Of a DNA stretch of 64,000 nt, positions 43,943 to 53,830 are shown one piece after another. Position numbers and translations under genes: made by a program. Position 1 is the stretch's first letter. Every line of letters starts with the position of its first letter. The notes beneath the pieces were generated by a model. It worked only from the letters and a program-made list of their open reading frames with translations, ran no database searches and was not told the origin of the DNA. The DNA comes from Pseudomonas sp. B20(2017) (GTDB lineage: Bacteria > Pseudomonadota > Gammaproteobacteria > Pseudomonadales > Pseudomonadaceae): NCBI RefSeq assembly GCF_002113125.1, contig NZ_NEJP01000021.1, positions 49,700-113,699 on the forward strand, read 5' to 3'.

Positions 43943-44880
43943 TCGTGACCCGCCTCGCCGTAGACTGCCTTGAGAATATCGTCGGCGCCCTGGCTGAGCA
44001 GGTCTTCAGCAACCTGCACGCCCAGCGTCTCGGCCGCCGCACGCGGCGCGCGAGCCTGTGCACTGAGCAGCTTGCCGCCACTCGGCTCGCCCACAAGACC
44101 GCGCAGCCACAACTGATCGCCTTCGAGCACCGCGTAGCAGGCGATCGGCACCTGGCAACCGCCATTCAAGTGTTTGTTGAGGGCACGTTCGGCACTCACA
44201 CGGTCAGCCGTATCGGCGTGATGCAGCGGCGCGAGCAAAGCATGAATTTCAGTGTCGGCGCTACGGCATTCGATACCAACGGCGCCCTGGCCACCGGCCG
44301 GCAGACTGTCGTCGACGCTGATGGCCGAGGTGATGCGGTCTTCGAAACCGAGGCGGATCAGGCCGGCGGCCGCGAGGATGATCGCGTCGTACTCGCCGGC
44401 GTCGAGCTTGGCCAGACGGGTGTTGACGTTGCCGCGCAGGAAACGGATTTCCAGATCCGGACGACGGGTCAGCAACTGCGCCTGGCGACGCAGGCTGGAG
44501 GTGCCGACGATGCTGCCGGCCGGCAACGCATCGAGGCTGGAATAAGTATTGGAGACAAACGCGTCACGCGGATCTTCGCGCTCGCAGATGCAGAACAGAC
44601 CGAGGCCTTCGGGGAAATCCATCGGCACATCTTTCATCGAATGGACGGCGATGTCGGCTTCGTTTTCCAGCAGCGCGGTTTCCAGTTCCTTGACGAACAG
44701 GCCCTTGCCGCCGATTTTCGACAGGGGCGAATCAAGCAGCTTGTCGCCGCGACTGACCATGGGCACCAGTGTCACCAGCAGGCCCGGGTGGGCTGCTTCC
44801 AGACGGGCTTTGACGTATTCGGCCTGCCAGAGGGCCAGAGCACTTTTGCGGGTGGCGATGCGGATTTCGCGAGAGGACAT
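43939..44880 (-). CDS. hemC: Porphobilinogen deaminase (hydroxymethylbilane synthase)
   Basis: A 313-residue cytoplasmic enzyme. Cys242 in LNGGCQVPIACYA carries the dipyrromethane cofactor. Other signatures are IRIATRKSALALWQAEYVK (6-24), SKIGGKGLFVKELETALL (54-71), the catalytic Asp in DIAVHSMKDVPMDFP (76-90), and VGTSSLRRQAQL. Four porphobilinogens from HemB are polymerised to hydroxymethylbilane, passed to HemD. It is first gene of hemC-hemD-hemX-hemY and is located beside algR, as in other pseudomonads. Confidence 0.97.
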   Translation of the reverse strand: MSSREIRIATRKSALALWQAEYVKARLEAAHPGLLVTLVPMVSRGDKLLDSPLSKIGGKGLFVKELETALLENEADIAVHSMKDVPMDFPEGLGLFCICEREDPRDAFVSNTYSSLDALPAGSIVGTSSLRRQAQLLTRRPDLEIRFLRGNVNTRLAKLDAGEYDAIILAAAGLIRLGFEDRITSAISVDDSLPAGGQGAVGIECRSADTEIHALLAPLHHADTADRVSAERALNKHLNGGCQVPIACYAVLEGDQLWLRGLVGEPSGGKLLSAQARAPRAAAETLGVQVAEDLLSQGADDILKAVYGEAGHE

Positions 44881-45018
44881 GGATCAATCCGTACTGAATA
44901 GATACGGCGGATAATAACAGCTCAGCCAAATCCACTTTGACCTGAATCAGAAACGGCGTGGCCTCCCTGGCCTGCAATGCCTGGTGAAAAGAATGAAGAA
45001 CCGCCCTGAGCCTGCGGA

Positions 45019-45765
45019 CTAAAGCCCTTGCATCATTTTGCGCACGCCCGCCACATGCCGGCGGCTGACGATCAGCGCATCACCGTTGAGGCCCTTGAGG
45101 AACAACTGGAAGTGGCCCAGCGGTGTGCGTTGCAGTCGCTCGATGCGGTCGCGGGCGACCAGCGCGTTACGGTGGATCCGCACGAAGCGCTCGCCGAATT
45201 CGTCTTCCAGCGCCTTGAGCGGCTCATCCAGAAGGACTTCGCCACCTTCATGACGCAAGGTCACGTATTTGTGGTCGGCAATGAAGTACACCACTTGATC
45301 CAGCGGGATCAGTTCGATGCCTTTGCGGGTCCGGGCGCTGATGTGGCTGCGCGGGCCGTTACCGCTTTCGGCGGCAGGACGGGTCAGGGCCGAGAGCTGG
45401 GCCCGGTTGGGACGTTCGGCTTTTTTCAGGGCGTCATGCAGATGTTCGGTTCGCACGGGTTTCACCACATAGCCCACGGCGCTGGCCTGCAGGGCTTCCA
45501 CGGCAAATTCATCGGGACCTGCGCAAAACACCACGGCTGGCGGGGTTTCGCGTTCGCACAGACGGGCAGCCACCTGCAGGCCATCGAGGCCCGGCATGCG
45601 GATATCGAGCAGCACGATATCCGGCTTGTGGCTGTCGATCAGCGCCAACGCCTCTTCGCCATTGGTGGCGCTGGGCTCCAGGACTGTGTAGCCCTCGAGC
45701 TCGCTCACCATTCGGCTGAGTCGCTCGCGGGCCAGTGGTTCGTCATCAACGATCAGGACATTCAT
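45019..45765 (-). CDS. algR: Response regulator AlgR (LytTR family)
   Basis: A 248-residue regulator, the same length as P. aeruginosa AlgR, starting MNVLIVDDEPLARERLSRMV. The receiver domain has the acidic pocket D7/D8, the phosphorylation site D54 (VLLDIRMPGLDG) and K in GYVVKPVRTEHL. The C-terminal LytTR DNA-binding domain contains KGIELIPLDQVVYFIADHKY, LDEPLKALEDEFGERFVRIH and RNALVARDRIERL. In P. aeruginosa it activates alginate, type IV pilus and virulence genes with the kinase-like partner AlgZ (FimS); here no algZ lies upstream. Confidence 0.95.
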   Translation of the reverse strand: MNVLIVDDEPLARERLSRMVSELEGYTVLEPSATNGEEALALIDSHKPDIVLLDIRMPGLDGLQVAARLCERETPPAVVFCAGPDEFAVEALQASAVGYVVKPVRTEHLHDALKKAERPNRAQLSALTRPAAESGNGPRSHISARTRKGIELIPLDQVVYFIADHKYVTLRHEGGEVLLDEPLKALEDEFGERFVRIHRNALVARDRIERLQRTPLGHFQLFLKGLNGDALIVSRRHVAGVRKMMQGL

Positions 45766-46235
45766 ATTGCGCTGGATTCCTGCGTGAGTCTCGCACAAGG
45801 ATAGCGTAGACAAGTGGAGTGACGTCCGTCACCGCGGTCCACGCTAAGACTAGCGCGAGCGCCGAAAAGTGCCGTACGTCGGCCGGCAATATTTGCCGAC
45901 GCCCGGTACGCATCGCTCAAGGCCCGCCGCTGACTGCGTTTTACGCAGGGTATGCCAATGGCCAATCCACCTACCCCCTCTTCTTATAGCCGGTAGCCGG
46001 ACCTTTAGCAGATCTGCGGCCCACCGACCCCTATGTCCTACTGTAGACGCTCGTCGGGACGATATTGCTCAATCGGAAAATATCCTTGCGCAAATCCCTC
46101 GGAGACGGCGGCGACTATGGACGAGCGAATGAGAAAAAAACGTATCGACCAGTGTCAGCGACAGGATTGGCAACCCTGTTATTATCCGCGCCAGCGTTTC
46201 ACGCCTTCTTTCTTCAAGCCGATACGAGCGAATTC
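45766..46235. other. 470-base region between algR and argH, no algZ
   Basis: Divergent promoter region. I found no convincing coding sequence: the argH frame stays open upstream to 46065 but lacks coding character, and other frames are short. An algZ/fimS sensor gene, present here in P. aeruginosa, is absent. A+T-rich patches near 45890 and 46165-46190 probably hold the algR and argH promoters. Confidence 0.7.
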
Positions 46236-47630
<1,395 letters not shown>

Positions 47631-47640
47631 AAGCCAAAGC

Positions 47641-47734
47641 TTCGCGAGCAAGCCCGCTCCCACATTCGATCTGCTGCGAACACCGACCAGGTGTCCAATC
47701 GAGATCAAGTGTGGGAGCGGGCTTGCTCGCGAAA
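47641..47734. repeat. REP element pair, GGGC variant
   Basis: TTCGCGAGCAAGCCCGCTCCCACA (47641-47664) and its inverse (about 47710-47733), spacer about 45 bases, between argH and the convergent glutathione transferase gene. Confidence 0.9.
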
Positions 47735-47758
47735 GCCATCTCGAAAGCACCAAAAAAA

Positions 47759-48421
47759 TTACTTCTTGGCTGCAATCATCGCCAAAAACGCTGGCATCGC
47801 CGCATCCTTGTCCGCTGCAATCTTCTGTACATGCGGATTCTGCTCAAGCCGCTCCAGCAGCGCCTTGGCCTTCGGCATCTCCGCCATAAGATCCAGACCG
47901 AACAGTTTGTGCCCCACCGCAGCCGCCAGCGGCACGCTGTAGAGGAAGTACAAATCCGCAATGCTCAGGCTGTCGCCCGCCACATAAGGGGCGAACTTGC
48001 CGTGCCGTCCCAGCGCCGCAAAACCCAGCAGCAATTCAGCCTTGGTTTTTTCCTTGATCGCCTCCGGCAGCGCCGTGCCGAAAAACGCTTCGCCGTAACA
48101 GGCACGGGCCGGCAGCTCGATGTACAGCTCGATTTCCTTGGCCACCGCCAGCACCTGAGCGCGGGCAAACGGCTCGGTCGGCAGCAGCGGGACACCCTTC
48201 TGGCTGCTTTCGAGGTATTCGAGCATCACCATCGTTTCGTTGATGTAACCACCTTCAGCCCCCAGCACCGGCACCTTGCCGCGCGGGCTGATGGCCAGAG
48301 ATTCAGGCGTAGGCGTCGGGTAGAACGTGACCTCTTCGAACGGCAGACCTTTTTCCAGCAGCGCCAGTTTGACCATGTTGTAGTAGTTGCTGACGGAGAA
48401 TCCATAGAGCTTGAACATCAC
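47759..48421 (-). CDS. Glutathione S-transferase family protein
   Basis: A 220-residue cytosolic protein. The N-terminal thioredoxin-like domain starts MFKLYGFSVSNYYNMVKLAL (Ser9/Tyr12-Tyr13 region as possible glutathione-contact residues) and has the cis-Pro segment SPRGKVPVLGAEGGYINETM (about 49-68) with the glutamate/Thr that bind glutathione. The C-terminal helical domain includes YVAGDSLSIADLYFLYSVPL (N-capping box SxxD). The substrate is unknown. It is monocistronic, next to a REP pair. Confidence 0.9.
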   Translation of the reverse strand: MMFKLYGFSVSNYYNMVKLALLEKGLPFEEVTFYPTPTPESLAISPRGKVPVLGAEGGYINETMVMLEYLESSQKGVPLLPTEPFARAQVLAVAKEIELYIELPARACYGEAFFGTALPEAIKEKTKAELLLGFAALGRHGKFAPYVAGDSLSIADLYFLYSVPLAAAVGHKLFGLDLMAEMPKAKALLERLEQNPHVQKIAADKDAAMPAFLAMIAAKK

Positions 48422-48541
48422 ATAGCCTCCAGGCCGTGCGGGGTGGGCAGTGCCTGTTTATAGATCGCTCCGGGGAATCCTGCCAGCAGCATCACGCTGC
48501 TGAATGCGGGTAAACTGGCGCCTTTCCTTGAGGAGCCTGCC

Positions 48542-48826
48542 ATGAGCGAGCCGACTGACATCGACAATGATGAAGAAGAGTTCACCGAATCGACGCTGAT
48601 CGAAGCGATCGAGAACCAGATCGAAAGCGACAACCCGCCAGCGGCCAAGGCAACCTTCAACAAGCTGACGCTGGTCGGTTATGAGCGCGAAGACATCCTG
48701 AACTTGATGGCCCACGTGCTGGCCTACGAAATCGACGCGATGCTCGACGATGACCGCGCGTTCGATACCGAGTGGTACGAAACCGCGCTGCGCGCACTGC
48801 CGGAACTGCCACCGGAAAAACAGTAA
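48542..48826 (+). CDS. Conserved small acidic protein of unknown function
   Basis: A 94-residue protein starting MSEPTDIDNDEEEFTESTLI. The first 15 residues are very acidic and probably disordered. The rest is predicted helical (STLIEAIENQIESDNPPAAK; YEREDILNLMAHVLAYEIDA), ending DTEWYETALRALPELPPEKQ. A TGAGGAG ribosome-binding site precedes the ATG. I do not recognise a characterised family. It probably has its own promoter, with the glutathione transferase gene divergent. Confidence 0.8.
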   Translation: MSEPTDIDNDEEEFTESTLIEAIENQIESDNPPAAKATFNKLTLVGYEREDILNLMAHVLAYEIDAMLDDDRAFDTEWYETALRALPELPPEKQ

Positions 48827-48837
48827 ACGGCCCCGCC

Positions 48838-48862
48838 CTGTGGGAGCAGACCTGCTCCCACA
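48838..48862. repeat. Short palindrome, REP variant or terminator
   Basis: GTGGGAGCAGACCTGCTCCCAC, a 22-base near-perfect palindrome directly after the small acidic protein gene. The core differs from the other REPs (GCAGACCTGC). No T tract follows, so REP-like is the better label. Confidence 0.7.
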
Positions 48863-49017
48863 CAATTTGTCACCCATCTGCGCGGCCTTCTGCTGCCCCC
48901 TGACTACACTGGAATCCACCCCGGGACAAAAACCCTGACACGCGCACTGGACAGGCCGCGCCGGCAGGTTCACCTTAGGGGCGCTGTCGTCCAATTCCTA
49001 GAAAGTCTGGAGTCCTT

Positions 49018-49263
49018 ATGTCGCTTACCCCTGAGTTGGTTGCCGAACTGGAAGTCCTCGCACTCTTCAACCTGGACAGTTCCCAGGAAGGTCTGAAAAT
49101 TCATCAGACCGCTGCCCCGAAGCACATTGCTGCCGCACAACGCCTGTTCGAAAAAGAACTGACGGACCAGCCTGATGGCGGTTACCTGACCAGCCTCGGT
49201 CGCGATGCCGCACAAAACGTGCAGACCGTACTGACGATTCTGAAAGAGCAACAAACAGCCTGA
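49018..49263 (+). CDS. TIGR02647 family protein
   Basis: An 81-residue helical protein starting MSLTPELVAELEVLALFNLD with the family block LKIHQTAAPKHIAAAQRLFE (about 26-45) and GYLTSLGRDAAQNVQTVLTI. Some members are labelled as relatives of DNA-binding inhibitor Id-2, without functional evidence. It is monocistronic, upstream of cyaA with about 190 bases between. Confidence 0.85.
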   Translation: MSLTPELVAELEVLALFNLDSSQEGLKIHQTAAPKHIAAAQRLFEKELTDQPDGGYLTSLGRDAAQNVQTVLTILKEQQTA

Positions 49264-49457
49264 TCCTCCCGACTTTGCCCACGGAAACCCCTGCCACGGG
49301 ATTTCCGCGGGCCAGCCATGAACGTCGTCCATCGCCATGCGATAGAAATCTGACGTCAAAAAACAAATTCAGCTTAAAACTCCTGCTGCTCAGGCGCTAA
49401 ACTCCCGGACACCCGAGACCCCTTGCCTCCGAGCCCTGCGCGCCGGTTTGAGCCGAC

Positions 49458-52301
49458 ATGACCCGCACCCATGAAATCCGCCCCGACCTGGACGAAGGCA
49501 TCGACCGCAAGGTACTCAGCCAGCTACGTGCACGTTTTCTGAAACTCAATGAAGGTCGCCTGAACCGGGCACTGGAAGGTCTTTCGACGCGCCAGCAAAG
49601 TGTGCTGACGCTGCTGCCGCTGTTCTTTCACGTCAATCATCCGCTGCTTCCGGGTTATGTCTCGGGCAGCACGCCAGCCGGGCTGTCGAATTACGAACCG
49701 GACGCCGATGCGCTAGCCGAAGCCCAGCGCCTGACCCGCTCGTTCTCCTACAAGCCCCGTCACGGCAGTAACCCGCCACGACCGATTCACGGTCTGTTCC
49801 TGATGGGCAGCCTCGGCACCCTCGCCCAGGCCGACCAGAGCGACATGGACGTGTGGGTCTGCCACGCCTCCGACCTGAGCGACAGCGAACTGGCCGAGCT
49901 GCGCAAGAAGTGCCAGTTGCTCGAGACCTGGGCTGCCAGTCAGGGGGCCGAGGCGCACTTCTTCCTGATCGACCCGGCACGCTTCGTCAAAGGCGAGCGC
50001 GACACCCAGCTCAGCTCCGAAGATTGCGGCACCACCCAGCACTATCTGCTGCTGGACGAGTTTTACCGCACCGCTATCTGGCTCGCCGGGCGCACACCGA
50101 TCTGGTGGCTGGTGCCGGTCTACGAAGAACACGCCTATGACGCGTACACCCACACCCTGATTTCCAAGCGCTTCATCCGCAACGATGAAACCCTCGACCT
50201 GGGGCCGATGGCGCACATTCCGCCGGGCGAGTTTGTCGGCGCCGGGCTGTGGCAACTGTTCAAGGGCATCGAGTCACCTTACAAGTCGGTGCTCAAGCTG
50301 CTGCTGACCGAGGTTTACGCCAGCGAGCACCCGCAGGTGCAGTGCCTGAGCCTGCGTTTCAAGCAGGCGGTGTTTGCCAATCGGCTGGACCTCGACGAGC
50401 TGGACCCGTACATGGTGGTCTATCGCCGGATCGAGGAATACCTGACCGCGCGCAACGAGCCGGAGCGCCTTGAGCTGGTGCGCCGTGCGCTTTACCTCAA
50501 GGTCAATCGCAAGCTCACCGGCAACAGCCGCACCCAGAGCTGGCAGCGTTCACTACTGGAAAGACTCGCCAGCGAATGGCACTGGGATCAGCGGCAACTG
50601 GCACTGCTCGACAGCCGAAGCCAGTGGAAAGTCCGCCAGGTCAGCGCCGAGCGCCGGGCGCTGGTCAACGAACTGAACTACAGCTACCGCTTCCTGACCC
50701 AGTTCGCCCGCACCGAACAGACTGTCAGCCTGATCAACAAGCGCGACCTCAACGTTCTCGGCCGGCGCCTGTACGCAGCGTTCGAACGCAAGGCCGACAA
50801 GGTCGAGTTCATCAATCCCGGCATCGCCCCGGACCTGGCCGAAGACACCCTGACCCTGGTGCAATCGCCGAACAAAAAGGAACCGGGCCAAACCCAGTGG
50901 GGCCTGTACAACGGCAGCCTGACGGCGCTGGAGTGGGAACACTTCGCGCCGATCAAGCGCAGCCGCGAGTTGTTGGAACTGCTGACCTGGTGCCATCGCA
51001 ATGGCGTGATCGACAGCAGCACCCGACTGGCCCTGCACCCCGGCACCAGCGATATGAGCGAGTTCGAGCTGTTCAACCTGCTCGGCAGCCTGCAACAAAG
51101 CATCGCTCTGCCCTTGTCGACCGTTGCCGAAGAACCGCTGCTGCGCGCCGCCGTGCCGAGCGAAGTGCTGATGCTGGTGAATGTCGGGGTCGACCCGCTC
51201 AAGCATCACCGCGACCTGAACATCCTGATGACCACCGAGCGCACGGACTCCCTGAGCTACGCCGGCGTGCGCGAAAACCTGGTGCTGACCCTGGATCAAG
51301 TCACGCTCAACAGCTGGAACGAAGTGCTGGTCAACCGCTTCGACGGCCCGCATGCCCTGATGGACTGCCTGCGCGATTACCTCAACAACCTGCCGCGCGG
51401 GCCGCAACAGCCATCGCTGCGAGTGCGTTGTTTCTGTCACAACCGCGCGCAGTTCATCGCCCGCCGGGTGGAAGAAATTGTCGATACCGCGCAGACCCTG
51501 TTGCTCAGCGACCTGAATCACCGCTACCTGATTCAGGTGCAGCAGCATTACCACGTGCTGGAACTGGTGCCGGGCCAGGTCAGCCATGTCGCCCTCGCCA
51601 CCCTGCCGGCGCTGCTCGATTACCTGGGCGAGGAACAGCCGCGCTACAGCCCGCTGCACCTGGACCCGATGGCGCTGGAAGACCACGACCTGGCGTTGAT
51701 CCTGCCGATGGGCCAGCCCGAATGCATTCAGGTGTTCTACCGGATCACCGAACAAACCGCCGAGCTGTACGTGCTCGACGAGTTCAATGCGCTGTGGCAA
51801 CAGCACTTGCCCTATCACGACGAGCAAAGCCTGTTGGTGCCGCTGCAACGGTTCCTGCAATCGATCCAGTTCCGCCGCGAAGCGCTGCTGCCGATGGATT
51901 CGGGCCATGCCGCCAGCCTTGAAATCTTGTATTACCAGTTATTGCCATCAGGGCCGGGGCGCGCGCGACGGGTCGAAATGCGTCCGGCGCCGCAGACGCC
52001 GGTCAACAAACCGTTCTACGACGTGCAGGCGATCGTCGGCAAAGCCGCACCCGGCGAGGTGCAGGTCACGCTGTATTGCAATCAACGGGAATTCAGCGAG
52101 CTGGAACATGGCGACCAGCTGTTCAGCGTGGTCGCCCGGGAGATCGTCGGGCAGCGCCGGGAAACCGAGCGCTACCGCTGCTACATCACCGACCTGGACC
52201 TGTCGGGTGTGATCGGTGACGGGCAGAGTTCGAGCAATCTGTATCTGCGTTACAAGGCCGACCTGGAACGCTCTCTGAACGAGGCGCTCGAGCAGGTCTG
52301 A
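49458..52301 (+). CDS. cyaA: Class I adenylate cyclase
   Basis: A 947-residue cytoplasmic enzyme making cAMP from ATP. The N-terminal catalytic half has LFLMGSLGTLAQADQSDMDVWVCH (about 114-137), with the nucleotidyltransferase GS...DxD pattern, and HFFLIDPARFVKGE. The C-terminal regulatory half includes HYLLLDEFYRTAIWLAGRTP and long helical stretches. It is longer than E. coli CyaA (848). cAMP feeds the CRP homologue Vfr in pseudomonads. In P. aeruginosa CyaA contributes less cAMP than CyaB. It is followed by the convergent rnk gene. Confidence 0.95.
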   Translation: MTRTHEIRPDLDEGIDRKVLSQLRARFLKLNEGRLNRALEGLSTRQQSVLTLLPLFFHVNHPLLPGYVSGSTPAGLSNYEPDADALAEAQRLTRSFSYKPRHGSNPPRPIHGLFLMGSLGTLAQADQSDMDVWVCHASDLSDSELAELRKKCQLLETWAASQGAEAHFFLIDPARFVKGERDTQLSSEDCGTTQHYLLLDEFYRTAIWLAGRTPIWWLVPVYEEHAYDAYTHTLISKRFIRNDETLDLGPMAHIPPGEFVGAGLWQLFKGIESPYKSVLKLLLTEVYASEHPQVQCLSLRFKQAVFANRLDLDELDPYMVVYRRIEEYLTARNEPERLELVRRALYLKVNRKLTGNSRTQSWQRSLLERLASEWHWDQRQLALLDSRSQWKVRQVSAERRALVNELNYSYRFLTQFARTEQTVSLINKRDLNVLGRRLYAAFERKADKVEFINPGIAPDLAEDTLTLVQSPNKKEPGQTQWGLYNGSLTALEWEHFAPIKRSRELLELLTWCHRNGVIDSSTRLALHPGTSDMSEFELFNLLGSLQQSIALPLSTVAEEPLLRAAVPSEVLMLVNVGVDPLKHHRDLNILMTTERTDSLSYAGVRENLVLTLDQVTLNSWNEVLVNRFDGPHALMDCLRDYLNNLPRGPQQPSLRVRCFCHNRAQFIARRVEEIVDTAQTLLLSDLNHRYLIQVQQHYHVLELVPGQVSHVALATLPALLDYLGEEQPRYSPLHLDPMALEDHDLALILPMGQPECIQVFYRITEQTAELYVLDEFNALWQQHLPYHDEQSLLVPLQRFLQSIQFRREALLPMDSGHAASLEILYYQLLPSGPGRARRVEMRPAPQTPVNKPFYDVQAIVGKAAPGEVQVTLYCNQREFSELEHGDQLFSVVAREIVGQRRETERYRCYITDLDLSGVIGDGQSSSNLYLRYKADLERSLNEALEQV

Positions 52302-52307
52302 GGCGGG

Positions 52308-52718
52308 TTACTCCGGGAAATCACCGCCGTTGGCCGGCTGCGATTCGACTTCCAGCAGAGTCAGTTTCAGGGTCTTGCCACCCGGCGCCGGCCAGTCGAT
52401 ATGCTGACCGACTTTCAGGCCGAGCAGAGCACTGCCGACCGGGGCCAGGATCGAGACTTTACCTTCGTCGGCGTTGGCGTGCTTCGGATAGACCAGGGTC
52501 AGGTGGTAGTCCTTGCCACTGCTTTCTTCGCGGCAGTGCACACGGGAATTCATCGTCACGACATCGGCAGGCACTTCATCGTGACCGACCAGGGTATCGG
52601 CGCGGTCCAGTTCGGTTTGCAGCGCGATCACGCCCGGCAGCGTGTCATCCAGGCTGTCGATCAGGCGCTCCAGACGTTGCACGTCCAGACGGGTAAGGGT
52701 GATGGAAGGTGCGGTCAT
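52308..52718 (-). CDS. rnk: Nucleoside diphosphate kinase regulator Rnk
   Basis: A 136-residue protein starting MTAPSITLTRLDVQRLERLI. An N-terminal coiled coil (about 5-45) precedes a GreA-like C-terminal domain (SRVHCREESSGKDYHLTLVY, then APVGSALLGLKVGQHIDWP, about 95-113). Rnk binds RNA polymerase near the secondary channel, like Gre factors, but lacks the acidic tip residues of GreA. It was first named for restoring Ndk in P. aeruginosa algR2 mutants, which fits its occurrence in pseudomonads. Confidence 0.92.
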   Translation of the reverse strand: MTAPSITLTRLDVQRLERLIDSLDDTLPGVIALQTELDRADTLVGHDEVPADVVTMNSRVHCREESSGKDYHLTLVYPKHANADEGKVSILAPVGSALLGLKVGQHIDWPAPGGKTLKLTLLEVESQPANGGDFPE

Positions 52719-52756
52719 GATCCGGGCAGACTCCTTTCTTCTGCACACAAAAAAAG

Positions 52757-52785
52757 CAAAACCCCGCCAAAAAAGACGGGGTTTT
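52757..52785 (-). terminator. Terminator after the cyaY-DUF1289 operon
   Basis: On the minus strand AAAACCCCGTC, T-rich loop, GGCGGGGTTTT, followed by GCTTTTTTTG. It lies between the DUF1289 stop and rnk, so it separates the two minus-strand units. Confidence 0.85.
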
Positions 52786-52846
52786 CACCAGGCCTCGATG
52801 GGTTGAGGCGTTTCCGGACACTATCACAGCTCAAAAAATATACAAG

Positions 52847-53071
52847 CTACGCTCCGGCGAGCTGCCGGCGCTGAGCCGCCTGCACGCAAATCACCCGGCG
52901 GCGCTCGTCATCGGCCGAACGCCACTCGCGGATGTCTTCGACATGGCGCATGCAGCCGAGACAGACCTTCTGTTCATCCAGCCGGCACACGCCGGTGCAC
53001 GGCGAAGGCACGGCCGGGCTGACGTTGCTGTAGAGCGGCTTCGGCGGACGGGCGGGCGCGATCTCAGTCAC
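52847..53071 (-). CDS. DUF1289 domain-containing small protein
   Basis: A 74-residue protein starting from GTG at 53071 (reads MTEIAPARPPKPLYSNVSPA). Four cysteines in PCTGVCRLDEQKVCLGCMR (about 27-45) form the DUF1289 signature, a probable metal or iron-sulphur site. WRSADDERRRVI follows. It begins four bases after the cyaY stop, so the two are probably co-expressed; together with the frataxin homologue this suggests, but does not prove, a link to iron or Fe-S metabolism. Confidence 0.82.
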   Translation of the reverse strand: MTEIAPARPPKPLYSNVSPAVPSPCTGVCRLDEQKVCLGCMRHVEDIREWRSADDERRRVICVQAAQRRQLAGA

Positions 53072-53075
53072 AGAA

Positions 53076-53408
53076 TCACAGGCCTTCGAAATCGAATTCG
53101 GTGCCGGCCTGTTGCTTGACGATGCGCTCGAGCATTTCGCCCAGCTGTTCTTCGCTCTTGTCGCACATCCAGCGTTCGCTTTCTTCGTCGTAGTCGAAGT
53201 GGAAACCACCGGACACGGCGGCCAGCCACAGCTGACGCAGCGGTTCCTGACGACTGAAGATCAACTGGGTGCCGTTCTCGAACTTGACGGTCAGCACACC
53301 GGCCGAGTTCTCCATGTCGATGTCCAGGTCGCTGTCGTCGAAGATGTCTTCCAGTTTTTCCTGGGTTTCATCGACCAGATCGTGGAAACGGGCTTCGGAC
53401 AAACTCAT
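53076..53408 (-). CDS. cyaY: Iron donor protein CyaY (frataxin)
   Basis: A 110-residue cytoplasmic protein starting MSLSEARFHDLVDETQEKLE. Acidic helix 1 (EKLEDIFDDSDLDIDMEN, about 17-34) is the iron-binding ridge, followed by LTVKFENGTQLIFSRQEPLRQLWLA (about 39-63) and GGFHFDYDEESERWMC. The length matches E. coli CyaY (106). It modulates the IscS/IscU iron-sulphur assembly complex. The frame extends upstream but only the ATG at 53408 fits. It is near cyaA, as in enterobacteria, though separated by rnk. Confidence 0.95.
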   Translation of the reverse strand: MSLSEARFHDLVDETQEKLEDIFDDSDLDIDMENSAGVLTVKFENGTQLIFSRQEPLRQLWLAAVSGGFHFDYDEESERWMCDKSEEQLGEMLERIVKQQAGTEFDFEGL

Positions 53409-53647
53409 TGCGGCAACCTCAAAAAATGTCTGATCAGGCTCAAGCGCCGCAAGATACGGACGCTGCCGGCCGATTGCAAAGGATAACGACCAAGCGCCCT
53501 GCCCGGCGACGAAATATCCACCCGCCACGCGGGAAAAGTTTCCGCGCCGCAGCCCGAGCCCCGCCGGACGGGAGTTCCGTCGCATAGGCAAGCTGCCGGG
53601 TGGCCGGTATACTCCGGCGCAATTAACGCATTTTCAAGGATTTCGCC

Positions 53648-53821
53648 ATGAAGCGCCTGATCTCTTCCCTTGCTGCGCTCGTCGCGGTTGCCTGTCTCGT
53701 TTCGGCCTGCGGTCAGAAAGGCCCGCTGTACCTGCCCGATGAAGATCAGGACCCGGCCGAGCAAGCCCAGTCTTCGCAAAAGCAGCCTGTCTCCAAGGCA
53801 CACAAGCACGACGTTTACTAA
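53648..53821 (+). CDS. lptM: LptM (LppL/YifL) small outer-membrane lipoprotein
   Basis: A 57-residue lipoprotein: MKRLISSLAALVAVACLVSAC with lipobox VSAC (Cys21), followed by the diagnostic GQKGPLYLP (22-30) and an acidic/Gln/Lys tail. This motif matches LptM, which binds LptD and helps its native disulphide formation in E. coli. It sits directly before lysA (nine-base gap), its conserved place in proteobacteria (in E. coli before dapF). AAGGA lies upstream of the ATG. Confidence 0.92.
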   Translation: MKRLISSLAALVAVACLVSACGQKGPLYLPDEDQDPAEQAQSSQKQPVSKAHKHDVY

Positions 53822-53830
53822 GGGATCGCC

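Noticed and set aside
46160..46190. TTGGCAACCCTGTTATTAT considered as a sigma-54 promoter of argH
   Set aside because: The -12 TGC is missing at the required spacing.
46065..46235. N-terminal extension of argH by 57 codons
   Set aside because: Residues are basic and unlike ArgH; the ATG at 46236 gives the family start.
45766..46235. Possible algZ remnant between algR and argH
   Set aside because: I read all frames and saw no histidine-kinase motif or membrane helices; treated as absent rather than a pseudogene.
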